Numbered from the stretch's first letter, positions 17,227-25,121 are shown. The stretch: 64,000 bases of DNA from Nocardia niwae NBRC 108934 = DSM 45340 (GCF_001613465.1 NZ_BDCK01000030.1:124001-188000); one strand, 5' to 3'. Numbers and translations are program-made. The notes: generated by a model from the sequence alone, not told the origin.

Positions 17227-18633
17227 ATGACCGACACTGTGATCGCCGCGGGCGGGACGGCCGCCGAACGGCTGCTGGTGCACGCCGCGCTGGCCACACC
17301 CACCGCAGAAGAACGCGCCGAACTGGTCGAGCTGGCCCACCGGGTCACCGACTGGGCGGCCTTCTTCGAGCTGGCTCAGCTCAACGCGACCGTCCCGCTG
17401 GTGCGTCGCTCGCTGATCGCCGCCGAGGTGTACGAACTGCTGCCCCCGCTGGTCCGGGTGCGGTTCGACGCCGTGACCGAGCGGATCGCGACCGCGAACG
17501 ACCGCCGCCTGGCCGGCGCGGTGCGGTTGTTGCGACGGTTCGACGAACGCGGCGTGCGCTGCGTGGTGCTCAAGGGCATGCTCTTCGCCACCGAGGTCTA
17601 CGGCGACCCGCACTACAAGCGCATGAACGACCTGGACATCCTGCTGGAACCACATCAGGTCGACTCGGCCGTCGAGATCTACCGCGAACTCGGATTGTTC
17701 GCGACCTCCGAGCTGCTGGGTAAGGCGCCCAGCGTGCGGACCGAGCGCTCCCACCACCTGCCGTCGTTCGTCTCACGCGACGGCGCTCTCGTGGTGGGCA
17801 CGCATTGGGGACTGATCACGCCGCTGGCCCCCTACACCGTGGACTACACCGCGATATGGGAACGCGTGCGTCCCATCGACTTCCACGGCGTACCCGCATG
17901 GGCGATGGCGCATGAGGACAATCTGCACCATCTGGGTATCCACCTGCCCTATTACAAGACCGGGGTACGCGAACTCGGCGACATCTGGAACCTGGCCCGG
18001 CACACCGGCGCGGACCTCGACTACAACCTGCTCGCAGGCCGGATCGCAGCCGCGGGCAGCGAGGGCCTGATGTATCACGCCCTCGCGCTGGCGCACCGGC
18101 TGGTGCCGAACCCGGACTTCGCGAGGCTGCTGGACCGGATCGCGCCGCGCGTGGACCGATTCACCCGCGCCGACACCGCGCGCAAGGTCTCCGACGTGCG
18201 CACGCTGCTGCGCAGCCGTTCCACGCACACCTCCCGCATCGAGAAGGCCTACACCGAATTCAATATGACCTCCGACAAGCGGGAGAAACTGGACAGCTTC
18301 GGGCGGCTGTGGGCCGGGTTGCTGCTGGTCCCCGGTGACGAGGCGGCCCGGATGAGTTCGCTGCGCGATCCGGGGGCCCTGGCCGCCGTCGGCGCCCGCT
18401 TGATCGCCCCCTACCGCCTGACCCGGGTGTTCCAGCGTGACCTCGGCCGGTGGTTGTTCCCTGCCGCGCTGGCCAAGACGGTCTACGACCTGGGCGCGGC
18501 ATACGCCGGGGAACTCCGGTCCCGCACCGGGCTCGGCGGCTCCCGCCCCGAGCCCCTGGGCCTCGACGACTACGCCGCTCGTCTCGGGCTGACCAGAGCG
18601 GACCTGCAAGCAGTGCTGGACAGCCAGGAATGA
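17227..18633 (+). CDS. Uncharacterised nucleotidyltransferase family protein
   Basis: A 468-residue protein. Residues about 95-230 match the NTP_transf_5 type of nucleotidyltransferase: VLKGMLFATEVYGDPHYKRMNDLDILLEPHQ, with the Asp-x-Asp metal motif in NDLDILL, then HHLPSF and HWGLITPL. The C-terminal half is helical with no recognised domain. Such proteins often accompany surface-polysaccharide or peptide clusters and their reactions are largely undescribed. Here it might transfer a nucleotide to the lipid or activate a headgroup. It starts one base after the preceding stop, so it is in the same transcript. Assignment rests on the fold signature only. Confidence 0.7.
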   Translation: MTDTVIAAGGTAAERLLVHAALATPTAEERAELVELAHRVTDWAAFFELAQLNATVPLVRRSLIAAEVYELLPPLVRVRFDAVTERIATANDRRLAGAVRLLRRFDERGVRCVVLKGMLFATEVYGDPHYKRMNDLDILLEPHQVDSAVEIYRELGLFATSELLGKAPSVRTERSHHLPSFVSRDGALVVGTHWGLITPLAPYTVDYTAIWERVRPIDFHGVPAWAMAHEDNLHHLGIHLPYYKTGVRELGDIWNLARHTGADLDYNLLAGRIAAAGSEGLMYHALALAHRLVPNPDFARLLDRIAPRVDRFTRADTARKVSDVRTLLRSRSTHTSRIEKAYTEFNMTSDKREKLDSFGRLWAGLLLVPGDEAARMSSLRDPGALAAVGARLIAPYRLTRVFQRDLGRWLFPAALAKTVYDLGAAYAGELRSRTGLGGSRPEPLGLDDYAARLGLTRADLQAVLDSQE

Positions 18634-19364
18634 GCCCACGACCGACCGTGCTGTGGGATCTGGACGGCACGCTGATCGGGCAGCGGCGGCGCACCTTCGC
18701 GACGCTGATGCCCGCGGGCGCGGCCTGGGTGTTCCGTGATCTGGTTCCGCCGCAGCGTTTTCTGCCGCTGCTGCGCCGAACGATCAGTGACGTGCGCGCC
18801 AACGACAGTGACCACACCAACACCGAGCTGATGGTGCGGTTGCTCGCCGAACGCCTCGGCGCCGGTCGCGAGGTGGTCTCCGACCGGCTCGAGCGGCTCG
18901 CGGAGGTCGAGTTCGCCCGTTTGCGAACATGCTTCCCGCCGCGACCGGCTGCGGTGAGCGCGGTGCGCGGACTGGCGGAGACGGGGGCGCGGCAAGCGAT
19001 CGCGACCAATCCGCTGTGGCCGCGCAGCACCGTCGAGGCGAGGATCCGCTGGGGCGGACTCGAACCCACCTTGTTCGCCTTCGTCACCAGCGGCGACATC
19101 ATGCGCCGCGCCAAGCCGCGGCTCGAGTTCTATAGCGAACTGCTCGACCACCTCGGCGCGGCCGCTGGTGACTGCGTGATGGTCGGCAACGACCCGGCCC
19201 ACGACGGGCCTGCCGCGCAACTGGGCATCCCGGTCTTCCTGGTCGGCGCGCGCGCCGCCGACATCCCACCGGCCGTGGCCCGGACCGGGCTCGTCACGAC
19301 GGGAGATCACCGCGCACTACGCCGATGGCTCGGCATCGAGGAGGATTCGTGCTCGTCGTCCTGA
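18630..19364 (+). CDS. HAD-family hydrolase (phosphatase-like)
   Basis: A 244-residue HAD protein: motif I LWDLDGTLIG with the nucleophile and acid Asp, motif II IATNP, Lys in RRAKPRLEFY, and motif IV VMVGNDPAHDG. A helical cap of about 130 residues follows motif I, as in phosphoglycolate-phosphatase-type HADs. All catalytic residues are present, so it is probably active as a phosphatase. In this operon it could remove a phosphate from a lipid or headgroup intermediate. ATGA overlap with the preceding gene; its 3' end overlaps the lipid kinase gene by 16 nt. Confidence 0.8.
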   Translation: MSPRPTVLWDLDGTLIGQRRRTFATLMPAGAAWVFRDLVPPQRFLPLLRRTISDVRANDSDHTNTELMVRLLAERLGAGREVVSDRLERLAEVEFARLRTCFPPRPAAVSAVRGLAETGARQAIATNPLWPRSTVEARIRWGGLEPTLFAFVTSGDIMRRAKPRLEFYSELLDHLGAAAGDCVMVGNDPAHDGPAAQLGIPVFLVGARAADIPPAVARTGLVTTGDHRALRRWLGIEEDSCSSS

Positions 19365-20290
19365 ACCCCCGGGCCAACGCGGGCGCCGCGCTGCGGCGCT
19401 GGGAGCCGGTGGAATCCGCGCTGCGCGCACGTCACACGGACCTGTCCGTCGAACTGCCCGCCGACGCCGAGCATGCCACCGATCTCGTGCGCGCTGCCGT
19501 CACCCGGCCGGATCCGCCACCTGTGCTGGTCGCCGCGGGCGGCGACGGCATGGTGAACCTGGTGCTGAACGCGCTGATGGACCCGGCCACCGACCGCCCG
19601 CGCGCCCCCGGCTGCGCGTTGGGCGCGGTGGGTCTGGGCAGCTCGAACGACTTCCACAAACCGGTGGCCGACAGCGGGCGGATCGGAACCGTTCCGGTGC
19701 GGGTCGACGCCGCGCGCGCCGAACTCGTCGACGTGGGCAAGGCAGGCGTGCTGCTGGCCGACGGTACGCGCGCCGTGCGCTATTTCTTGCTCAACGCCAG
19801 CATGGGGCTGGTCGCCGCGGGCAATGATTCGTTCAATCAGGCCACGGGGGTGGTCGGCTGGCTCAAATCGCGCAGCGTGGAAGCCGCCATCATCGCCACC
19901 GCGCTGGCCACCATCGCCACCTATCGGCCGCTGCCGGTCGCGGTGCGTGGCGGCGACTGGGTGCACGCGGCCCCGATCACCAACGTCGGCGTGCTCAAGA
20001 GCGTGCACTTCGCAGGCGGCATGCGCTACGACACGGCGGTTACCCGCGGCGACGGCCGGTTCGACGTGAACATCTGGACCGAGGCGGGAAGGCTCCGGAC
20101 GCTCGGCGTGGTCGCGGGACTGTACGCGGGCCGCTTCCGGCGGTCGCGCCTGGCGGTGTGCCATCGGGATTCGGTGGTGGAATTGCGGCCGGATCGTCCG
20201 GCGCCGCTGGAACTGGACGGCGAGATCACCATGGTGGAGTCGGCGCGGCTGGAGGTTCTGCCGCGGGTACTGAAGGTGTGTGCCGCGTGA
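19349..20290 (+). CDS. Diacylglycerol/sphingosine kinase-like lipid kinase
   Basis: A 313-residue protein with the DAGK catalytic domain: N-terminal LVVLNPRANAG, the ATP-binding loop VAAGGDGMVNLVLNAL, GLGSSNDFHK, and a beta-rich C-terminal half ending PAPLELDGEIT, where family members have the typical LDGE motif. The family phosphorylates the primary hydroxyl of diacylglycerol, sphingosine or ceramide at the membrane. The GTG at 19349, 4 nt after AGGAGG (19339-19344), gives the normal N-terminus of the family; an ATG at 19325 is also in frame. Its place between an oxoamine synthase and a ketosphinganine-reductase-like SDR suggests a long-chain base as substrate. Confidence 0.88.
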   Translation: MLVVLNPRANAGAALRRWEPVESALRARHTDLSVELPADAEHATDLVRAAVTRPDPPPVLVAAGGDGMVNLVLNALMDPATDRPRAPGCALGAVGLGSSNDFHKPVADSGRIGTVPVRVDAARAELVDVGKAGVLLADGTRAVRYFLLNASMGLVAAGNDSFNQATGVVGWLKSRSVEAAIIATALATIATYRPLPVAVRGGDWVHAAPITNVGVLKSVHFAGGMRYDTAVTRGDGRFDVNIWTEAGRLRTLGVVAGLYAGRFRRSRLAVCHRDSVVELRPDRPAPLELDGEITMVESARLEVLPRVLKVCAA

Positions 20291-21069
20291 CGGTCGTCCT
20301 CGTCACGGGAGCCGCCAACGGCATGGGCGCGGCCACCATGGACCACCTTGCGGCGCTGGGGTACACGGTCGAAGGATGTGACCGGGTCGCCGCGCCCGGA
20401 ATCGCTCGGGTCGACGTGCGCGACGAGGAGGCGGTGAACGGTTGGGTTCGGGACGTGCATGCCAGGCACGGCAGCATCCAGGCGGTTGTCACGTTCGCGG
20501 CGTACGGCGTCGTCGGCGCGGTCGAGGAGACCACACCCGCCGAGGCCGCGGCGCTCCACGACACCAACGTCCTCGGCACGCTCCGTGTACTGCGCGCAGT
20601 GCTGCCGTTGCTGCGCTCGCGAGGCGCGGGCCGCGTGATCGTCGTGAGTTCCGGTGCGGGGGCCGTCGCCGAGCCCTACGGCGGCTGGTACTCGGCCACG
20701 AAGGCCGCGGTGGAGCGGATCGGCGAAGCCGCGCGCATGGAGGCGGCGGGGTCGGGCATCCATGTGTCGGTGCTCATCCCGGGATGGACCGTCACCCCTA
20801 TCGTCGACACGGCGGTCCATGTGTCGAGGCCGATCACCGCCTACGACGGCGATCGTGCCGCCGTGCTGAACCTCGTACGCGGTTACCTGGCTGCGGGACA
20901 GCCCGCCGCCGCCGTGGCCCGTAAGGTCGCGATGATCCTGGCCGCGGACCGGCCACGGCAGACCTACCTGTGCGGCCGTGACGTCCGCTTGTCCTTCTGG
21001 TCCCGCAGGTTTCTCCCGAGCCGTGTTTACGAGCGGATGGTGTGGCGATACTACGGTTTCCAGCCGTAG
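20287..21069 (+). CDS. Short-chain dehydrogenase/reductase, 3-ketosphinganine-reductase-like
   Basis: A 260-residue classical SDR: cofactor motif TGAANGMGAA (TGxxxGxG), DVRD, the catalytic Ser in VSSGAGAVAEPYGG and Tyr-x3-Lys in YSATKAA. The C-terminus (VYERMVWRYYGFQP) is long and aromatic, as in SDRs that act on membrane-bound lipids. As the last gene of the operon, after an alpha-oxoamine synthase and a lipid kinase, reduction of a 3-keto long-chain base is the most economical proposal. Sequence alone does not separate it from other SDRs. It overlaps the kinase by GTGA and ends 15 nt before the convergent TetR gene; no clear terminator was seen between them. Confidence 0.8.
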   Translation: MTVVLVTGAANGMGAATMDHLAALGYTVEGCDRVAAPGIARVDVRDEEAVNGWVRDVHARHGSIQAVVTFAAYGVVGAVEETTPAEAAALHDTNVLGTLRVLRAVLPLLRSRGAGRVIVVSSGAGAVAEPYGGWYSATKAAVERIGEAARMEAAGSGIHVSVLIPGWTVTPIVDTAVHVSRPITAYDGDRAAVLNLVRGYLAAGQPAAAVARKVAMILAADRPRQTYLCGRDVRLSFWSRRFLPSRVYERMVWRYYGFQP

Positions 21070-21084
21070 CCGGTCCTCCTGGAT

Positions 21085-21687
21085 TCACCGTGCTTCCGTA
21101 ACGATCTCGTGGGACTCGAGGCTGCCCATGATCATGTCGGTGAGTGCGGTGATCGCATCGGCGGTCGTCGTCCGGCCGTGGTTCAGTTCGGCCGCGATGG
21201 CCTCCGCCGCGCCCAGGATGCCGACACAGCGCAACCGCAGCGCCGAGGGCGCCAGGGCCGAGTGTGGCTGGAGTGCGGCGGCCATCAGGTCGGTATAGCG
21301 GTCGTACATCTCGCGTTGGGCCGCCTCGAGGTCCGGATTTCCCTTCAGGGCCGCGGAAATCGCGGTGAGTTCCGGCATGTCGGCGGCACAGGCGAAATAG
21401 ACGGCACTGGCGACGCGGGCGACCTCCGCCGCGGTGGGTCCGGCATCTCGCAACGCTTGTATCGACGCGGCCCGCTGCCGTTCGTCGAGCCGCCGATAGA
21501 GAGCGAGCAGCAACCCGGGTCGGGTGCCGAAGTGGTCGTACACGACCGGCCGGGTCACTCCGGCGGCCTCCGCGAGCGTGACCAGAGTGAGGGCGTCGGC
21601 GCCGTGAGCGCGCACGACCGCCAGTGCGGTCTCGAGCAATTGCTCGCGTCTGGCCTGTTTGGACAGGCGAGGCGGCGTGGTGGCCAT
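21085..21687 (-). CDS. TetR family transcriptional regulator
   Basis: A 200-residue regulator. The N-terminal DNA-binding domain reads SKQARREQLLETALAVVRAHGADALTLVTLAEAAGVTRPVVYDHFGTRPGLL, a typical TetR helix-turn-helix. The rest is the ligand-binding helical domain. It is divergent from the oxidoreductase gene at 21781, and the 93-nt gap is almost filled by a triple palindromic site (21719-21759). It very probably represses itself and that gene. Whether it also controls the lipid operon, which ends convergently beside it, cannot be seen. Confidence 0.92.
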   Translation of the reverse strand: MATTPPRLSKQARREQLLETALAVVRAHGADALTLVTLAEAAGVTRPVVYDHFGTRPGLLLALYRRLDERQRAASIQALRDAGPTAAEVARVASAVYFACAADMPELTAISAALKGNPDLEAAQREMYDRYTDLMAAALQPHSALAPSALRLRCVGILGAAEAIAAELNHGRTTTADAITALTDMIMGSLESHEIVTEAR

Positions 21688-21718
21688 CGGTCCTCCCTTG
21701 CGTTCTCGGTCAAGTTTA

Positions 21719-21759
21719 CCTACATTCTGTATCTACAAAACGTACATACAAAATGTAGG
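21719..21759. promoter_or_regulatory. Triple TetR-type operator
   Basis: CCTACATTCTGTAT (21719-21732) and ATACAAAATGTAGG (21746-21759) are inverted repeats matching at 13 of 14 positions. Within the site, three 11-mers of form TACA-N3-TGTA lie at exact 13-bp steps: 21721-21731 (perfect), 21734-21744 (one mismatch, CGTA) and 21747-21757 (perfect). The site occupies the promoter space of both divergent genes, as expected for repression of both by the adjacent TetR protein. Confidence 0.75.
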
Positions 21760-21780
21760 TTCGGCGTAGGAGTGGAACAC

Positions 21781-22851
21781 ATGTCGGTACGGTCGAAATC
21801 GGTGCTGATTCTGGGCGGTTCGGGGCAGGCGGGCGCCGGAGCTGCCACCCAGCTGCGGCGGTGGCACCCCACGCTGCCCCTGACCATCGCCGGCCGCGAT
21901 CTCGCGCGCGCCCAGCGGGTCGCCGACGAATTGGGCGCGGCGTCGGCGGTGACCATTGATCTGGAGCGCCCGGACCTCGGTCTCGCGGCTGATCACGGCT
22001 ATTCGGCGGTGGTCGCGGCGCTGTGGGACCGCAAGTTGTCCGGGCTGCGCTTCGCGCAGGACCGTGGACTGCCGTATCTGAGCATCTCCAGTGGCTTGGT
22101 GGAGATCGCGCCGGAGGTCGTCGCCGGCGCGCAGCGCGCGGACGCCGCGCCGGTTCTGGTGGCCAGTCACTATCTCGCCGGTCTCGTCGTGCTCGCGACG
22201 TTGGCGGCGGCGGAGGGCTTCGCTCGGGTGGATGCCGTCCGGATCGGTGCCGTGCTGGATGAAACGGACGCGGGCGGCCCCGCGGGGATGGCGGATCTGG
22301 AGCGGCTTTCGGCCGCTACTTCGGCGGGGTGGGTGCGGCGTGACGGCGTCTTCACCTGGCTGGCAGTGGCCGACGCCGAAGCCGGTGTGCGCGGCGTCGA
22401 CGGTGTCGAAGTGCCCGGGCAGAGCATCCCCGTCCTCGATGTGCCGAGTATCGCGCTCGCGACGGGCGCGGACGACGTTCGCTTCGACCTCGCCGTAGGG
22501 GAGTCCGCGGGCCGCCGCCGCGGCGGATCCGCTTCCACGGAGGTTCGGATCGACATCGAAGGAGCGGATAAGGCGGGCGATCCGGCGCGGACGAGCCGCT
22601 ACCTGGTCCATCCGGCGGGGCAGCGGCCTTTGACCGCGCTCGGCATCGCCTTGGGCGTCGAGCGTTTGCTCGGGTTGCGCGGGCACGCTGTCGCCCCCGG
22701 CATTTACACGCCCGAAGCGTTGATCGATCCACGCCACGCGGTCGAGTGGATGCGCGAGATCGGCACCGAGTTCATCGACGTCCAACCGACTCGGGTGAGA
22801 ACAGCGACTGCTCGGTCGACGCGCTGGTCAGCGACAACGTCGCGGACCTGA
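21781..22851 (+). CDS. Saccharopine-dehydrogenase-like NAD(P)-binding oxidoreductase, altered C-terminus
   Basis: A 356-residue protein starting with a Rossmann motif (VLILGGSGQAGAGAA) and the layout of saccharopine-dehydrogenase NADP-binding proteins, a family largely of unknown substrates. The ATG at 21781 follows AGGAG at 21768-21772. The final 21 or so residues (RVRTATARSTRWSATTSRT) are read out of frame from the radical SAM gene fragment that begins at 22793, so the original C-terminus and stop appear to have been replaced by recombination. Most of the fold is intact and it may still work. It is under the divergent TetR operator and probably handles an inducer-related metabolite. Confidence 0.78.
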   Translation: MSVRSKSVLILGGSGQAGAGAATQLRRWHPTLPLTIAGRDLARAQRVADELGAASAVTIDLERPDLGLAADHGYSAVVAALWDRKLSGLRFAQDRGLPYLSISSGLVEIAPEVVAGAQRADAAPVLVASHYLAGLVVLATLAAAEGFARVDAVRIGAVLDETDAGGPAGMADLERLSAATSAGWVRRDGVFTWLAVADAEAGVRGVDGVEVPGQSIPVLDVPSIALATGADDVRFDLAVGESAGRRRGGSASTEVRIDIEGADKAGDPARTSRYLVHPAGQRPLTALGIALGVERLLGLRGHAVAPGIYTPEALIDPRHAVEWMREIGTEFIDVQPTRVRTATARSTRWSATTSRT

Positions 22852-23025
22852 TCACCGCGTTCCGCATGTGGCCGGACGCGAAGGCGTCGTTTGCCACCAA
22901 GTACGTCGACCGCGACCTGCTCGATCTGGACTCCCGCGGCCGGACCCGGATGACGTTCTCGCTCATGCCCGAGGCCGACTCCCGGCTGCTGGACCTGCGC
23001 AGCACGCCGATCCGGCAGCGCATCG
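22793..23025 (+). pseudogene. Fragment of the radical SAM (spore photoproduct lyase family) gene
   Basis: These 233 bp align without gaps to 1245-1477 of the intact gene, with about 14 mismatches by eye (roughly 94% identical). The encoded segment (ENSDCSVDALVSDNVADLI through STPIRQRI) keeps its reading frame, but both ends and the cysteine cluster are missing. Same orientation as the intact copy, 21.5 kb away. It is a decayed duplicate or recombination scar, not a gene. Confidence 0.88.
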
Positions 23026-23113
23026 ATGTCGTCGGCGTGCATCGGCTCGCCGCCGTGGACGCAACACCGATCGCTGACTCCAGGACAGCACTCGCTACGA
23101 GAACACGGAGATT

Positions 23114-24145
23114 TCAACCGCGCCAGGTCTCCAAGACGTGGTCGACGGTCGGGCGGATCCGGGCTCTGGCCTCCGAGCGGGGGACGCCGGTCATGAGGAG
23201 GTGGTCGTAATCGGTGTCGCGGTGTCGGATGGAAGCGATGACGGCGAGGGTGAGCGCTTCGGGGGAGAAGAGTTTGGCTGCGGCCGTGCGGCCTACGCGG
23301 CCGCTGCCGCGGACGGCGGCGTGTTCGGCGATCTGGGTGGCGCGGTCGGCGGGGCAGCCGGGGAACAGCCGGCGGATCTCGTCGGACATGCGGGCGCAGT
23401 ATTCGACGTCTCGGGCGGTGCGTCGGATGCGGTCGCGTTCGCGGCGGCGGGCACGGGCATCGTCGTCGGCCAGGCATTGCTGTTCGGCGCGAGTGAGGGC
23501 GGCTTCTTCGACGAGGATGCCCAGCCGTTCGTAGCGTTTGCGTCGCCGATTGAGGCGGACCACGACGGCGGCGAGGGTGCTCTCCTTCTTGGCACGCCGG
23601 CTCAGCGCCGCGTTCCCGGCGGGCAGGAACTCGAGATGGTCGAGGTCCGAACAGGTCAGGCACAGCGGCCCGGCCGCGGAGGTGATCGAATACGGGCCCG
23701 TTTCGGCGCATTCGGCGCACGTCCACGGCTCTGCGGCCTCGACCACCGTCAGATCCGGCGCCCGGTTCTGACGTTGGACGACCTGTTCGCGGCGCGCCGG
23801 GCTGAGCTGCGCGGAGAGCCAGTGCACCCGGAACACCTCGTCCGCGCCGTCGTCGGCGAACCGCAATGCCTCGCGATCGCGCCCACCCGATAGATACGTC
23901 GCTGTGCTCGCGATGAGCCCGTGCTCGCGGGCCCACTCGCCCAGTAGTTCCGCCGCCTCGTGCATCCGCCGTGAGTCCACCGCTGCGACCTGCTCCAACG
24001 ACCGCACCTGCCCTTGCCGCCAGCGATCGATCCGACTGGTTCGCACCCACCCCAGAGCGGCGAAGACGTCGACTGCCGACACATATTTGCGTTGGGCCAG
24101 AGCCGCTTCCGCAGCCTCTGTCACTCGCCGCCGCAGCTTGGACAC
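23114..24145 (-). CDS. DUF2293 domain-containing protein
   Basis: A 343-residue protein of unknown function. The C-terminal 80 residues (IRRLFPGCPADRATQIAEHA through RPTVDHVLETW) match DUF2293, found in actinobacteria and fungi. The middle carries a likely zinc ribbon, Cys-x2-Cys (WTCAECAE) and Cys-x2-Cys (LCLTC), and a basic coiled region (ARRRERDRIRRTARD), which together suggest nucleic-acid binding; this is inference. The GTG at 24145-24143 is chosen because VSKLRRRVTEAAE is the first plausible sequence; the ORF upstream is low-complexity. The start is directly preceded by the palindrome GGGTTCGAACCC (24146-24157) and no Shine-Dalgarno, so the mRNA may be leaderless. Confidence 0.72.
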   Translation of the reverse strand: MSKLRRRVTEAAEAALAQRKYVSAVDVFAALGWVRTSRIDRWRQGQVRSLEQVAAVDSRRMHEAAELLGEWAREHGLIASTATYLSGGRDREALRFADDGADEVFRVHWLSAQLSPARREQVVQRQNRAPDLTVVEAAEPWTCAECAETGPYSITSAAGPLCLTCSDLDHLEFLPAGNAALSRRAKKESTLAAVVVRLNRRRKRYERLGILVEEAALTRAEQQCLADDDARARRRERDRIRRTARDVEYCARMSDEIRRLFPGCPADRATQIAEHAAVRGSGRVGRTAAAKLFSPEALTLAVIASIRHRDTDYDHLLMTGVPRSEARARIRPTVDHVLETWRG

Positions 24146-24189
24146 GGGTTCGAACCCTAGCGCACGTCGCGGACCGGCTCGGCGATCGG

Positions 24190-24396
24190 ATGGCGACGGT
24201 GTACGAGGGGCAGCATCGGCCGACCGATCCGGCTGAGGGCACCGGGATCGAGATGGCGGCCTTCGCCGGGCGGCTGGTGGCCACGCTCGGGACATTCTTC
24301 CGGCTGCCGGAGATCGAGTATGGGCTTGGTGCCCGGCAGCCGGTGGGACCGTCAGCATCCCGCGCCGCATCGGGCGGTGGCGCGTGGCTTGGATGA
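24190..24396 (+). CDS. Possible small protein or gene fragment
   Basis: Sixty-eight codons with strong third-position GC and a sensible composition (MATVYEGQHRP, then MAAFAGRLVATLGTFFRLPEIEYGLG). In-frame coding-like sequence extends a little upstream without a binding site. No family recognised. It may be a decayed remnant, which would fit the recombination scar about 1.2 kb away. The rest of the 24146-24553 gap shows nothing else. Confidence 0.25.
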   Translation: MATVYEGQHRPTDPAEGTGIEMAAFAGRLVATLGTFFRLPEIEYGLGARQPVGPSASRAASGGGAWLG

Positions 24397-24553
24397 TGCT
24401 GACCGGCGATCGCATCGATACGGAAACCGCGTTGCGTTGAAGACTGTTCGACGCCGTGCAGCAGATCCAGGGCCGGCGGTGTCCGGAGCGCGCGGACTCG
24501 AAGTGCCGGGTGAGATCCGAGCAGTTCGGCGGAAAGGGCGGCGCGATTCTCGG

Positions 24554-25051
24554 TTATCGTGTGCCGCTGCGGTGTTCGGCCTCCCACCGATCCAGCAGAG
24601 CGGGCAATTCCTTGCCCATCCAGACGAAGAACTCGTGCATATCGCGCACTCGCGCCGCGTCCGCGCCGTTCGGATCATCGAACAGGGCCAGGCCGCGGGA
24701 GGTCATATCGGTGAGCTGGTCGTACATGCCGGATTGCTGCCTGGTGAGTTCGGGCAGAATGCCCGGTCGCACCGAATAGTAGTCGCGGCGATCGCCGGGC
24801 TTGCTGGTCTTGTCGACCCATCGCATGGTGGTGAGTGTTTTGAGCGCACTGGAAATGGAGCCCTTGGACGCGCGCAGCGCCTCGGCGATCTGGTTGAAGG
24901 TCTGCTCCGGCGGGTCGCAGATCAACAACCAGCCGACTGTCCGGCCGACCATGCGGACCAGACCCATCCGTTCGAAGACGAGCGCGAGATCCTCCACGAA
25001 GGCCAGTTGGGCGTCGGTGGGGGCAGGTGCCGATTCGGATGCGCTGGTCAT
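24554..25051 (-). CDS. GbsR/MarR-type transcriptional regulator
   Basis: A 165-residue winged-helix protein: EQTFNQIAEALRASKGSISSALKTLTTMRWVDK is the DNA-binding helix-turn-helix with wing residues (PGDRRDYY). The sequence is closest to GbsR-like MarR relatives that sit in operons with ABC exporters. It is the third gene of the minus-strand operon with the permease and ATPase, so it probably controls it, perhaps through the inverted repeat at 26883-26904. Confidence 0.82.
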   Translation of the reverse strand: MTSASESAPAPTDAQLAFVEDLALVFERMGLVRMVGRTVGWLLICDPPEQTFNQIAEALRASKGSISSALKTLTTMRWVDKTSKPGDRRDYYSVRPGILPELTRQQSGMYDQLTDMTSRGLALFDDPNGADAARVRDMHEFFVWMGKELPALLDRWEAEHRSGTR

Positions 25052-25121
25052 GGGATCAGTATTCTTCCTGCGGGAAACGGGGATGCGGGGCGGGTCGGTG
25101 CGAACCGCCCCGCAGGAGTTG

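Noticed and set aside
2782..21069. Polyketide or nonribosomal peptide cluster
   Set aside because: No ketosynthase, acyltransferase, condensation or multidomain adenylation module is present; the FAAL and ACPs suffice for a lipid route.
1245..23025. Composite transposon
   Set aside because: Direct repeats exist, but no transposase, terminal inverted repeat or target-site duplication is seen at either end.
24140..24220. tRNA or att-site remnant at GGGTTCGAACCC
   Set aside because: The palindrome resembles a tRNA T-arm loop, but flanking bases do not pair as a T-stem and no D- or anticodon arm is found.
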